Below are positions 1-6,213 of a stretch of 9,283 nt of DNA, in pieces. The notes beneath the pieces were generated by a model. It saw nothing but the letters and a program-made list of their open reading frames with translations, was not told the DNA's origin and made no database searches. Source of the DNA: Verrucomicrobiota bacterium. Lineage in GTDB: Bacteria > Verrucomicrobiota > Verrucomicrobiia > Chthoniobacterales > UBA10450. Each line of letters begins with the position of its first letter. Position 1 is the stretch's first letter. Where the stretch lies: the NCBI GenBank assembly GCA_003218525.1, contig QHNU01000106.1, forward strand, positions 1 to 9,283, in the 5' to 3' direction. The position numbers and the translations under genes were made by a program.

Positions 1-1907
1 CTCATGTCCGCGATGTCGACGGAAACTTTTCCAGTAAAATTTCTTTGGCCGCGTAAATCGATCGTGCCTTGGCCATTTACGAAATCCCGCTGGTTGAGAT
101 TCGCCGTCAGATCATTCAAAAAAACCTTGCTCCGCCAGATCGAGCCAGACGTACTGAGGTGCGGAATGGCCAGATTTCGAACCTGCAAATCCGATCCATA
201 GGCGGCAAACCAACCATTTGCCATCATGCCGTCCCACTGAAGAATACCGGATCCAGTAAACCTACCAGTTATCCGATCCGGCGATGGTTGAGACCAAAAC
301 TCGGCAAGCTGCGGCGCAGTAATTGAAAATTCAATTTGGGCCGGCTGATTCCGAAAATCTCCGGGGTTGGCTGGCAATATGAGGGTGCCATTTGCTGCGA
401 TTTGGTTCTGCCCGCGCTGAGCGGTAGCATTGCTGAGCCAAATCCGGTTTCCTCTCTGTTCCAGCTGCACAGATACGATGTCGGCTGCGAGGTCGCCGCT
501 CTCCAGTTCCTCGGCGATAAGAGTTGCATTCGAATGAAGCCGGTCGAACCAGGGCACATTTGGCCCAGGCGATCGCAAATCTTTTGCGGCGATTATCGTC
601 GCCTCCAGCCTGTGCAGACCGATTTGCGTGTTACTAACCGGGCCCGAGGAGACCTTTAAATTTGCATGCATCTGTTCGTCGCGAACCTCGACCGTGCCAT
701 TTATTTGTGCGTGACCTGATACCGGCTTCGACATTGATGAGGTGATTAGCGCCAGGTCGAGGTCGTTCCCGGTGAGTTCGAACGTGGCCGGACTGCGTCC
801 CAAATCATCAGCGCGATCCGGCAGCTGAATCAATCCTCGCATTTGTAGGACCGAACCGGCTCGCGCAAGCTCGACCGGCTGAATGGTCGCGGTGCCGTCA
901 TGCGCCGAAATTTGCATAGCCGCCGAATCAAACGTGGCGCCACTCAATTCCAGATTCCGAATTATTCCGCCGCCTGACATGGCCCAGGTTTTTGGCGCGC
1001 TCAGCAGACCGACGAAATCAAACGTCAGCTTTTCGACATCTCCCTCGATCGGAGCATTGGAAAAGATTCCGAGTTTCTTGGCCGAAGCGAGTGCCAGGCC
1101 GCGGGCAGTCAGGTGCGATTTTATAAAGAGGGAACGCGCTTGCTCTGTCAGAGACGCTTCCAAATCGACCGGCGCGTCATCCAGGTTCGCGCTCATGCGC
1201 AGCGTCATGGTATGCTCGCGAATGCGCGAGGCGTCCACATTTACGAGGCTGAATCGCGTGCGATCATTCAAAACAACATCGCGCAAGCTGAGATCGCGAT
1301 TTTTGTAATCAGTCAAACCGGTGACACGCGTCCAGACTTCGCCCGTCGGAAGTTGCAGCGATGCCATATTCAGTGATCCGGCGGCGCGCGGATTGAGGTC
1401 GATCGAAACGTCCTCAGCAACAAAATCATGCGCCGGATTGCGAATGATGACCGTAACGTTCTCCAACCGCGCCCATTCCGGAAATACAGCCGGTAACGTC
1501 ACTTTCTCACGCGGGCGAGGCGCGGCTTTCACGCGAACTTTCCCCGGATCGATTACGATACGGGCGTTCCGCAAGTCGATCGAATCGAGAAAATCAGAAC
1601 GGCCCCGGATCAGGGAAATGAGATCGTATTCCACCCGAACGTACTCCACACCGGCAGATTCAATCGCAGCCGGACCGGTCGGTGAGACATGGAGATTTCG
1701 AATAGTGAGGGCGCTAAAGAGATTTCCTTCCGCGCGAAATTCCAGGCGCAGATTCTGTTTCGCGGCCGAACGAACGGCGAACCAATGGAGCGCACCAAGC
1801 AGAATAGGCCGGTGGAAGATGACGAGCAGCGTAAAGACGAGGAGGATCCAAACGCGGCGCCGACGCTTCCCCTTCGGCTGCGAGTTTTCGTGCTGATTAT
1901 CTGCCAC
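1..1907 (-). CDS. AsmA/TamB-like envelope protein, N-terminal 635 residues (partial)
   Basis: Reading the minus strand from a GTG at 1907-1905 gives an uninterrupted frame to the left edge (635 codons plus two bases), so the 3' end is missing. An in-frame TAG lies five codons upstream (first base at 1922) with no ATG, GTG or TTG between, which fixes the GTG as start. The product opens with a lysine/arginine-rich cytoplasmic tail (KGKRRRR, residues 12-18) and one membrane helix (about 19-42). A long polar, beta-rich region follows, with repeated hydrophobic/polar alternation and asparagine/aspartate turns (for example FRAEGNLFSALTIRNLHV near 56-73). This is the layout of AsmA-superfamily proteins (AsmA, TamB, YhdP), which are anchored in the inner membrane and span the periplasm as a lipid-conducting beta groove. 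TamB also assists outer-membrane protein insertion. Which subfamily it is cannot be decided without the C-terminus. The ribosome site is weak (AGGG about 10 nt upstream). It is transcribed away from the anti-sigma-like gene. Confidence 0.78.
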   Translation of the reverse strand, partial: MADNQHENSQPKGKRRRRVWILLVFTLLVIFHRPILLGALHWFAVRSAAKQNLRLEFRAEGNLFSALTIRNLHVSPTGPAAIESAGVEYVRVEYDLISLIRGRSDFLDSIDLRNARIVIDPGKVRVKAAPRPREKVTLPAVFPEWARLENVTVIIRNPAHDFVAEDVSIDLNPRAAGSLNMASLQLPTGEVWTRVTGLTDYKNRDLSLRDVVLNDRTRFSLVNVDASRIREHTMTLRMSANLDDAPVDLEASLTEQARSLFIKSHLTARGLALASAKKLGIFSNAPIEGDVEKLTFDFVGLLSAPKTWAMSGGGIIRNLELSGATFDSAAMQISAHDGTATIQPVELARAGSVLQMRGLIQLPDRADDLGRSPATFELTGNDLDLALITSSMSKPVSGHAQINGTVEVRDEQMHANLKVSSGPVSNTQIGLHRLEATIIAAKDLRSPGPNVPWFDRLHSNATLIAEELESGDLAADIVSVQLEQRGNRIWLSNATAQRGQNQIAANGTLILPANPGDFRNQPAQIEFSITAPQLAEFWSQPSPDRITGRFTGSGILQWDGMMANGWFAAYGSDLQVRNLAIPHLSTSGSIWRSKVFLNDLTANLNQRDFVNGQGTIDLRGQRNFTGKVSVDIADM

Positions 1908-1942
1908 GAGCGATTTACCCTATGGATCGCTCTGGAAAGAGC
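1908..1942 (-). promoter_or_regulatory. Two overlapping inverted repeats in the leader of the AsmA/TamB-like gene
   Basis: Perfect arms GAGCGAT (1908-1914) and ATCGCTC (1926-1932) with an 11-nt spacer end exactly at the GTG start codon. A second perfect inverted repeat, GCTCT (1929-1933) and AGAGC (1938-1942) with a 4-nt loop, shares bases 1929-1932 with the first, so the two hairpins cannot form together. The only ribosome-site-like bases (AGGG on the minus strand, 1922-1919) sit in the loop of the first. This could be an RNA switch, an operator for a dimeric regulator, or chance. No promoter hexamers are convincing in the 94-bp divergent region. Confidence 0.35.
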
Positions 1943-2001
1943 AACCGGTTGGGTCATGTTTGTGCATTGCACGGGGCCGACCTTCGCCGCACGCTTCTCT
2001 C

Positions 2002-2685
2002 GTGAACCCCGACAAGCTGTTCGATTACCTCGATGGCAGACTGCCCGAGTCGGAGCGGCGCGAACTGGAGGAACGATTGATGGATGATCCTCAGTTGCGA
2101 CGCGAACTCGAGGTTGCGCGGCGGATTCACGCCGGCATGCAAGCGAGGCACAGCGAACGGACGGAAGTCTTCGGCGAATTGTCGGAAGAAAGCGCCACGC
2201 GCGGGCGGCGACTGACGCGCCAGATCGGTCTGGCTTTCGGAGTGCTGGTCGCGATGAACGTGCTTTTTGGCTTGCTTTATATCGCACATCATGAATCGAA
2301 GAATCCGAATCGAGCGGCATTGGAAATTCAGGCGCGCGATCAATTGCGTCGGGCGCTGGAAAAAGCGGCCGCCACGTCATTAACGCCGCCACCGATCGGT
2401 ATAAACGAGCTGAGCGTGGTTGCAGAAACCGGGCATGCCCGGGTGGTGGCGGATGAAATTACCAAACTGGCGGCCCGATTGAATGGAACCGGAACCAAAG
2501 GCGTTCCCGACAATGGGCGAATCCAGGTACTGACCGAGCTGCCGGCGAATCGAGTAACGGAATTCAAAAGCGTGTTGGCGCTCATCGGGGGTGTGAAAAG
2601 CATCGGAGCAAGCGAAGGGATATCGGGAGACGCCGGATCCAACCAGAAAATCTCACTTCTGGTGCAGATCGAGGAAGCGAAATGA
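2002..2685 (+). CDS. Single-pass anti-sigma-factor-like membrane protein
   Basis: The product is 227 residues from a GTG at 2002. A TTG start at 1960 would add 14 residues of unlikely sequence, while the family-like N-terminus (NPDKLFDYLDGRLPESERRELEERL) begins directly after the GTG. Residues 1-50 form a charged helical segment of the kind that opens anti-sigma factors (asp/glu-rich, D-G-x-L-x-x-x-E-R pattern). It lacks the HxxxCxxC zinc motif of ZAS-type anti-sigma factors. Residues 75-95 are one membrane helix, preceded by arginines (69, 70, 73), which predicts N-in/C-out topology. The periplasmic part (about 100-227) has a helical stretch, a proline patch (TPPP, 128-131) and two half-repeats that look like a ferredoxin-type fold as in DUF4349 (RIQVLTELPANRVTEF, then KISLLVQIEEAK). 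No sigma factor gene is visible next to it; upstream is the divergent AsmA-like gene. The downstream nucleosidase gene overlaps its stop. Function as an anti-sigma factor is an inference from layout. Confidence 0.65.
   Translation: MNPDKLFDYLDGRLPESERRELEERLMDDPQLRRELEVARRIHAGMQARHSERTEVFGELSEESATRGRRLTRQIGLAFGVLVAMNVLFGLLYIAHHESKNPNRAALEIQARDQLRRALEKAAATSLTPPPIGINELSVVAETGHARVVADEITKLAARLNGTGTKGVPDNGRIQVLTELPANRVTEFKSVLALIGGVKSIGASEGISGDAGSNQKISLLVQIEEAK
2671..2675 (+). promoter_or_regulatory. Shine-Dalgarno site for the nucleosidase gene
   Basis: GAGGA lies six bases before the ATG at 2682, inside the last codons of the anti-sigma-like gene. It is the clearest ribosome site in the window and supports that ATG. 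Together with the ATGA overlap it points to coupled translation. Confidence 0.6.
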
Positions 2686-3365
2686 TTGCGGTTACGTTCG
2701 CGTTGCAGGCAGAAAGTAGCGCGTTTGTTCGCTCACTCGAACATCGCGAACGAAAAAGTTTTCTTGTTAATGGATCGATCGAGGGCAAGGAAATCATCGT
2801 CCTTCATACTGGAGTGGGGTCGCACAAGTGTGAGGAGCGATTGACAAAATTTCTTCTCCGCAACAAACCAAAAGTAATTGTGAGCAGTGGATTCTGCGGC
2901 GGAACAGACGATGAACTAAAACCATGTGATCTCATCATTGCCGAAAATTTTTCAGACAAAACGCTGATAAAACGTGCTCATGAAATTTTGGAGGAGGTTG
3001 TGATCGGCAGGATTTTCTCAGCTGATCGCGTGATTGATCCGGCTGCCGATCGCTATGCGATCGGGCGCGAACAAGGCGCGATTGCAATCGATATGGAGAC
3101 GGCAACAATCGCGCGCCTTTGCACCGATTTTGCTGTTCCGATGCTGGCTCTGCGCGTGGTTAGCGATTCACCAGCGGCGCCATTTCCCGCCCCGCCGGAG
3201 ATTCTGTTCGATATCAAGGCGCAGCGCACGAAACTTACCAGTCTATTCGGTCATCTTGCCCGAAATCCCAAAGCGGTCGCGCAATTGGCAGATTTTTCAA
3301 AGCGCATCGCTCTGGTGAAGACAAAATTAGCTGACGCACTCTGCACACTGTTACGTGAGCTTTGA
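2682..3365 (+). CDS. Nucleoside phosphorylase/nucleosidase family protein (HpnG/MTAN-like)
   Basis: The product is 227 residues, normal for this family. Visible landmarks in order are: an N-terminal strand (AVTFALQAESSAF, 3-15) like the start of MTA/SAH nucleosidases; GVG (44-46); SGFCGG (69-74), the glycine-rich phosphate/ribose loop; DMETA (137-141), whose Met-Glu pair contacts the ribose in the family; and VVSDSPA (159-165), where the Asp protonates the purine in MTAN-type enzymes. The family cleaves the N-glycosidic bond of purine nucleosides in the cytoplasm. The C-terminal third (PFPAPPEILFD, then a basic helical tail) resembles hopanoid-associated HpnG, which releases adenine from adenosylhopane, more than Pfs/MtnN. 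No hopanoid or squalene genes are in view, so the substrate is open. The ATG overlaps the TGA of the anti-sigma-like gene (ATGA at 2682-2685), implying one transcript. It converges with the cation transporter gene. Confidence 0.8.
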   Translation: MIAVTFALQAESSAFVRSLEHRERKSFLVNGSIEGKEIIVLHTGVGSHKCEERLTKFLLRNKPKVIVSSGFCGGTDDELKPCDLIIAENFSDKTLIKRAHEILEEVVIGRIFSADRVIDPAADRYAIGREQGAIAIDMETATIARLCTDFAVPMLALRVVSDSPAAPFPAPPEILFDIKAQRTKLTSLFGHLARNPKAVAQLADFSKRIALVKTKLADALCTLLREL

Positions 3366-3394
3366 GGCCGACGTCGAACGCGCCGAACCTCGGG

Positions 3395-4300
3395 TTATCG
3401 GGATGGTGCTGGCTCGATGTGCACGAGCACGTCGGCGATGCGCGAATCCGTCTGCTGAATGGCCTGCTTCACTTCGTGGGCGATGCGATGGCCGTCGCGC
3501 ACGGAAATATCGCCGTCAACTTTGACGTGAAGATCCGCATAGAAACTCAGACCCATCTTGCGCACGAAAGATTTTTCGACGTCGCGCACTCCGGGGACTG
3601 ATCGCGCCGCATCACGCACAAGATCGACAATTTGTCCGCGCGGCGCCGTGTCCATGATCTCGTAAAGCGCGGGTCGCAAAAGCCGAATGCCATTTGCGGC
3701 GATGACGGCGCAGGCGAAAAGCGCCGCCCAATCATCCGCGCTTTGCCAACCACTGCCGCCGATCAGGGCAACGGAGATGCCGATGAATGCGGCGGCGGAC
3801 GTAAGCGCGTCGCTGCGATGATGCCAGGCATCGGTTTGCACGGCCGTGCTCTCGACGTGGCGCCCAATGCGGTTGACGTAACGAAACAGAATTTCTTTTA
3901 CTACGATCACCACGATCAAGATCGCGAGCGTGAATGGCGCCGGGCCATGGTGCGGCGTCATAATTTCGCGGACGCTTTGAATGGTCAAACCGGCCGCCGC
4001 CGCCAGCACGCCGAAGGCGACTACCACAGCAGCGATCGGTTCGGCTTTGCCGTGGCCGTAGGGATGGGTTTCGTCGGGCGGACGGGCGGCGAAACGAAGT
4101 CCACCCCAAATGACGAACGATCCCGCGATGTCGAGCGCTGATTCGATTCCGTCGGCGATGAGGACGTAGGCATTGCCAAGCAATCCGCCGAGAATTTTCG
4201 CCGCCGCGAAAATCAAGTTCACGATCATGCCAAAAAGGGCCACGCGCGCGCCGGTTTGCAGATTGCTCGCGGCAACGTCACCGGTAGGATGAGCGTTCAT
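3395..4300 (-). CDS. Cation diffusion facilitator (CDF) transporter
   Basis: The product is 301 residues, the usual CDF length. Six membrane helices can be placed at about 17-40, 44-68, 88-110, 121-142, 162-182 and 188-208, followed by a cytoplasmic domain (212-301). Signatures are ADGIESALDIAGS in helix 2, the loop HPYGHGKAE (79-87) and DAWHHRSDALTS at helix 5 (157-168). Compared from memory with E. coli YiiP, the transport site would be Glu53, Asp57, His160 and Asp164; the first position is Glu where YiiP has Asp. In the C-terminal domain His258, His271, His294 and Glu296 fall where YiiP binds zinc between protomers. The family exports Zn, Mn, Fe, Co or Cd by proton antiport at the inner membrane; the ion here is not certain. 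The ATG at 4300-4298 is the only start after an upstream in-frame TAG, apart from a GTG at codon 20 that would cut helix 1. The stop is TAA at 3397-3395. Confidence 0.92.
   Translation of the reverse strand: MNAHPTGDVAASNLQTGARVALFGMIVNLIFAAAKILGGLLGNAYVLIADGIESALDIAGSFVIWGGLRFAARPPDETHPYGHGKAEPIAAVVVAFGVLAAAAGLTIQSVREIMTPHHGPAPFTLAILIVVIVVKEILFRYVNRIGRHVESTAVQTDAWHHRSDALTSAAAFIGISVALIGGSGWQSADDWAALFACAVIAANGIRLLRPALYEIMDTAPRGQIVDLVRDAARSVPGVRDVEKSFVRKMGLSFYADLHVKVDGDISVRDGHRIAHEVKQAIQQTDSRIADVLVHIEPAPSR
4286..4289 (+). promoter_or_regulatory. Shine-Dalgarno-like site for the enoyl reductase gene
   Basis: AGGA lies nine bases before the ATG at 4299, inside the first codons of the opposite-strand transporter gene. 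An in-frame TGA at 4290-4292 rules out any earlier start for the reductase. Confidence 0.45.
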
Positions 4301-5309
4301 GGGGAAAGCAACGATTAACGCAGCGGTCTACGACACGCACGGAAATCCTGCGGAGGTCTTGCGGGTACAGACTCAGCCCTGGCCCATTTGTGGGCCGGAT
4401 GAGGTGACCGTCGCGATGCGTGCGGCACCCATCAATCCCGCCGACCTGAATCAGATAGAAGGAAAATATCCGATACGATCTCCCCTTCCCGCAACGCCGG
4501 GGTTTGAGGGAGCAGGTGTCGTGGTAGAAACGGGGCCTGAGGCGCGACATGTCTCTACCGGCGCGCACGTCATCCTACCGCATAATCTCGGAACGTGGCG
4601 TGAAGCCTGTGCCGTGAAAGCGACTGAGTTGGTCGTCGTTCCTTCCGAAATCGATCTGGTGCAGGCGGCGATGCTGAAGATCAACCCTCTGACCGCCTGG
4701 CGTCTCCTGCATGGTTATGTGGAATTGAAACGCGAGAACTGGGTGATTCAAAACGCTGCGAATTCGGCGGCGGGGCGGGCGGTGATTCAGATCGCGCGCG
4801 AACTTGGGATCAAAACGGTCAACGTCGTGCGCCGGGAGGAACTGGTGGAAGAATTGCGGGTGCTAGGCGGCGATGTCGTGCTGATAGACGGGGAGGCATT
4901 ACGCGATAACGTAAAAGAGTCGACTGGCGGTGCACCGATCCATCTCGGGCTGAATGCGGTCGGCGGAGACAGTGCGTTGCGCTTAATGAATTGCCTCGCT
5001 CCGGGCGGAACGCTCGTCACCTACGGCGCAATGAGTTTGCAGCCACTGAAAGTTCCGAACGGCCTGCTTATTTTCAAGGATCTTCGGTTCCGCGGGATTT
5101 GGATTAACAAATGGTACGACAACGCCACGATGGCTGAGCGGACGGAAGCGTTTCAACAGCTTTTCGATATGGTCAAACGGGGATTGTTGAAAACGAAAGT
5201 GGATAGAGCGTATCCCTTAACCGAGGCGAAAGCCGCCGTGACGCACGCGGCGCAGGGAAAACGGAGCGGCAAGATTATTTTCGAATTTAACAGTCCGGGC
5301 GACGCTTAA
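4299..5309 (+). CDS. MDR-family 2-enoyl thioester reductase (MECR/Etr1 type)
   Basis: The product is 336 residues, matching the medium-chain dehydrogenase/reductase family. The N-terminal catalytic domain carries NPADLNQIEGKYP (46-58), where Tyr57 matches the catalytic tyrosine of MECR/Etr1p, and PGFEGAGVV (67-75). None of the zinc-ligand motifs of alcohol dehydrogenases is present. The cofactor domain has the subfamily-specific QNAANSAAGRAVIQIAR (151-167), then VVRRE (176-180), whose arginines fit the 2'-phosphate of NADPH, LNAVGGDSA (218-226) and TYGAMS (241-246). It ends with a tryptophan-rich segment GIWINKW (266-272). This subfamily reduces trans-2-enoyl-ACP or -CoA with NADPH, as in the last step of fatty acid elongation. 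A related small-molecule role is possible given the methyltransferase and flavin oxidases downstream. It is first of four closely spaced genes. Its ATG overlaps the ATG of the opposite-strand transporter gene, and the six residues before AAVYDTHGNP are slightly longer than usual. Confidence 0.88.
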   Translation: MGKATINAAVYDTHGNPAEVLRVQTQPWPICGPDEVTVAMRAAPINPADLNQIEGKYPIRSPLPATPGFEGAGVVVETGPEARHVSTGAHVILPHNLGTWREACAVKATELVVVPSEIDLVQAAMLKINPLTAWRLLHGYVELKRENWVIQNAANSAAGRAVIQIARELGIKTVNVVRREELVEELRVLGGDVVLIDGEALRDNVKESTGGAPIHLGLNAVGGDSALRLMNCLAPGGTLVTYGAMSLQPLKVPNGLLIFKDLRFRGIWINKWYDNATMAERTEAFQQLFDMVKRGLLKTKVDRAYPLTEAKAAVTHAAQGKRSGKIIFEFNSPGDA

Positions 5310-5316
5310 GACTCGC

Positions 5317-6204
5317 GTGAAAAACGAGCAGGCCAGCAGCACCGCTTTGCTCATAGCGACAAGTCTCGTATTGATGCACAGCGATCCTGAATATGCCGGA
5401 CTTGTTTCCGCGAAAACTGCTGACTTAAGTGCCAGTTTTATCGAGGCGCGGTGGTCGCAATCGCCGCGCTCGCTGTTGAATCTTGTGCGTCGTCGTTGGT
5501 TCCAACGCGCTGCATCGCTGATCGAGCGACTGACGATTCCCGGGATTCTACGACATTATGCGTTGCGGAAAAGATGTCTCGCTCAACTGACCCGCGAAGC
5601 GCTTGAAAACGATATTGAGCAAATCGTTGTTCTGGGCGCGGGCTTCGATCCGCTGGCGCTCGAATTACACGACGAATTTCGACGAGCGCAATTTTGGGAA
5701 ATCGATCATCCGGCCACGCAGCAATACAAATCACGCGCGGCTGGCAATATTTACATGAGGCGATTTCATTTTGTTGCCGCCGATTTAACCGACGATCAAA
5801 TCGACGCGAACCTGCTGGCAAGCGGCGGTTTTGATTCAAATCAACGCACTTTCTGGATCGCGGAAGGATTGTTGATGTATTTTCCGGAAACTGCGGTCTC
5901 AAATTTGTTGAGCTCCGTGGCGGCGACCAGTGCGCGCGGCAGCCGTTTCGTTTTTACTTTCATGGAACGGCAACCCGATGGTCGAATTCGTTTTCAACGA
6001 CAGACCAGGCTGGTCGATTGGTGGCTGCGACAACGCCGCGAACTGTTCGCATGGGGAATCGAGCGTGGTCACATGGCGGAATTTGTTCGACCTTGGAAGG
6101 TCGTACGAATTTTTGATGAGGTTGATCTGCGCGCGTTGGATTTGTCTTCAAATGATTTTCCCCTCGCGGCCGGGGAATTGATCTGCCTCGCAGAAATTTC
6201 ATAG
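5317..6204 (+). CDS. SAM-dependent methyltransferase, LCM family
   Basis: The product is 295 residues from a GTG at 5317, seven bases after the reductase stop. No strong ribosome site is seen, so translation may depend on the upstream gene. The start is supported by SSTALLIATSLVL (7-19), the usual opening of this family. SAM-binding motif I is VVLGAGFDPLAL (104-115), followed by WEIDHPATQ (127-135), the acidic residue after strand 2 that holds the SAM ribose. Then come FVAADLTDD (152-160) and WIAEGLLMYF (180-189). These are the hallmarks of the leucine-carboxyl-methyltransferase-like group (TIGR00027/PPM type). Bacterial members are mostly uncharacterised and often sit in polyketide or other natural-product clusters as O-methyltransferases. 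The C-terminal part (220-295) is rich in Arg and Trp (for example VDWWLRQRR, 233-241) and would shape the substrate pocket. Substrate unknown; its position between a reductase and two oxidases suggests it acts on their shared intermediate. Confidence 0.88.
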   Translation: MKNEQASSTALLIATSLVLMHSDPEYAGLVSAKTADLSASFIEARWSQSPRSLLNLVRRRWFQRAASLIERLTIPGILRHYALRKRCLAQLTREALENDIEQIVVLGAGFDPLALELHDEFRRAQFWEIDHPATQQYKSRAAGNIYMRRFHFVAADLTDDQIDANLLASGGFDSNQRTFWIAEGLLMYFPETAVSNLLSSVAATSARGSRFVFTFMERQPDGRIRFQRQTRLVDWWLRQRRELFAWGIERGHMAEFVRPWKVVRIFDEVDLRALDLSSNDFPLAAGELICLAEIS

Positions 6205-6213
6205 AAGATCTCG

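Noticed and set aside
1321..1896. Plus-strand open frame of 191 codons
   Set aside because: It lies wholly opposite the AsmA/TamB-like frame, is arginine/serine-rich with no recognisable motif, and reads like a shadow. The same holds for the plus-strand frames at 336-659 and 883-1308.
1962..1972. Small palindrome GTGCA-T-TGCAC in the divergent spacer as an operator
   Set aside because: Five-base arms are too short to separate from chance, and no promoter elements lie around it to give it context.
1960..2001. TTG start adding 14 residues to the anti-sigma-like protein
   Set aside because: The added residues show no family resemblance, and the recognisable N-terminus starts at the GTG at 2002. 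I kept the shorter version, though neither start has a good ribosome site.
1610..2392. Minus-strand open frame of 260 codons
   Set aside because: It crosses the divergent spacer and overlaps two better-supported genes in another frame. Its composition (many Arg, Ser, Cys) is typical of a shadow.
2682..3365. Assigning the nucleosidase firmly as hpnG of a hopanoid operon
   Set aside because: The resemblance is mainly in the C-terminal third, and no squalene-hopene cyclase or other hpn gene is in the window.
3366..3394. Terminator between the nucleosidase and transporter genes
   Set aside because: Only a short palindrome (CGACGTCG, 3370-3377) is present, with no stem-loop plus T-run on either strand.
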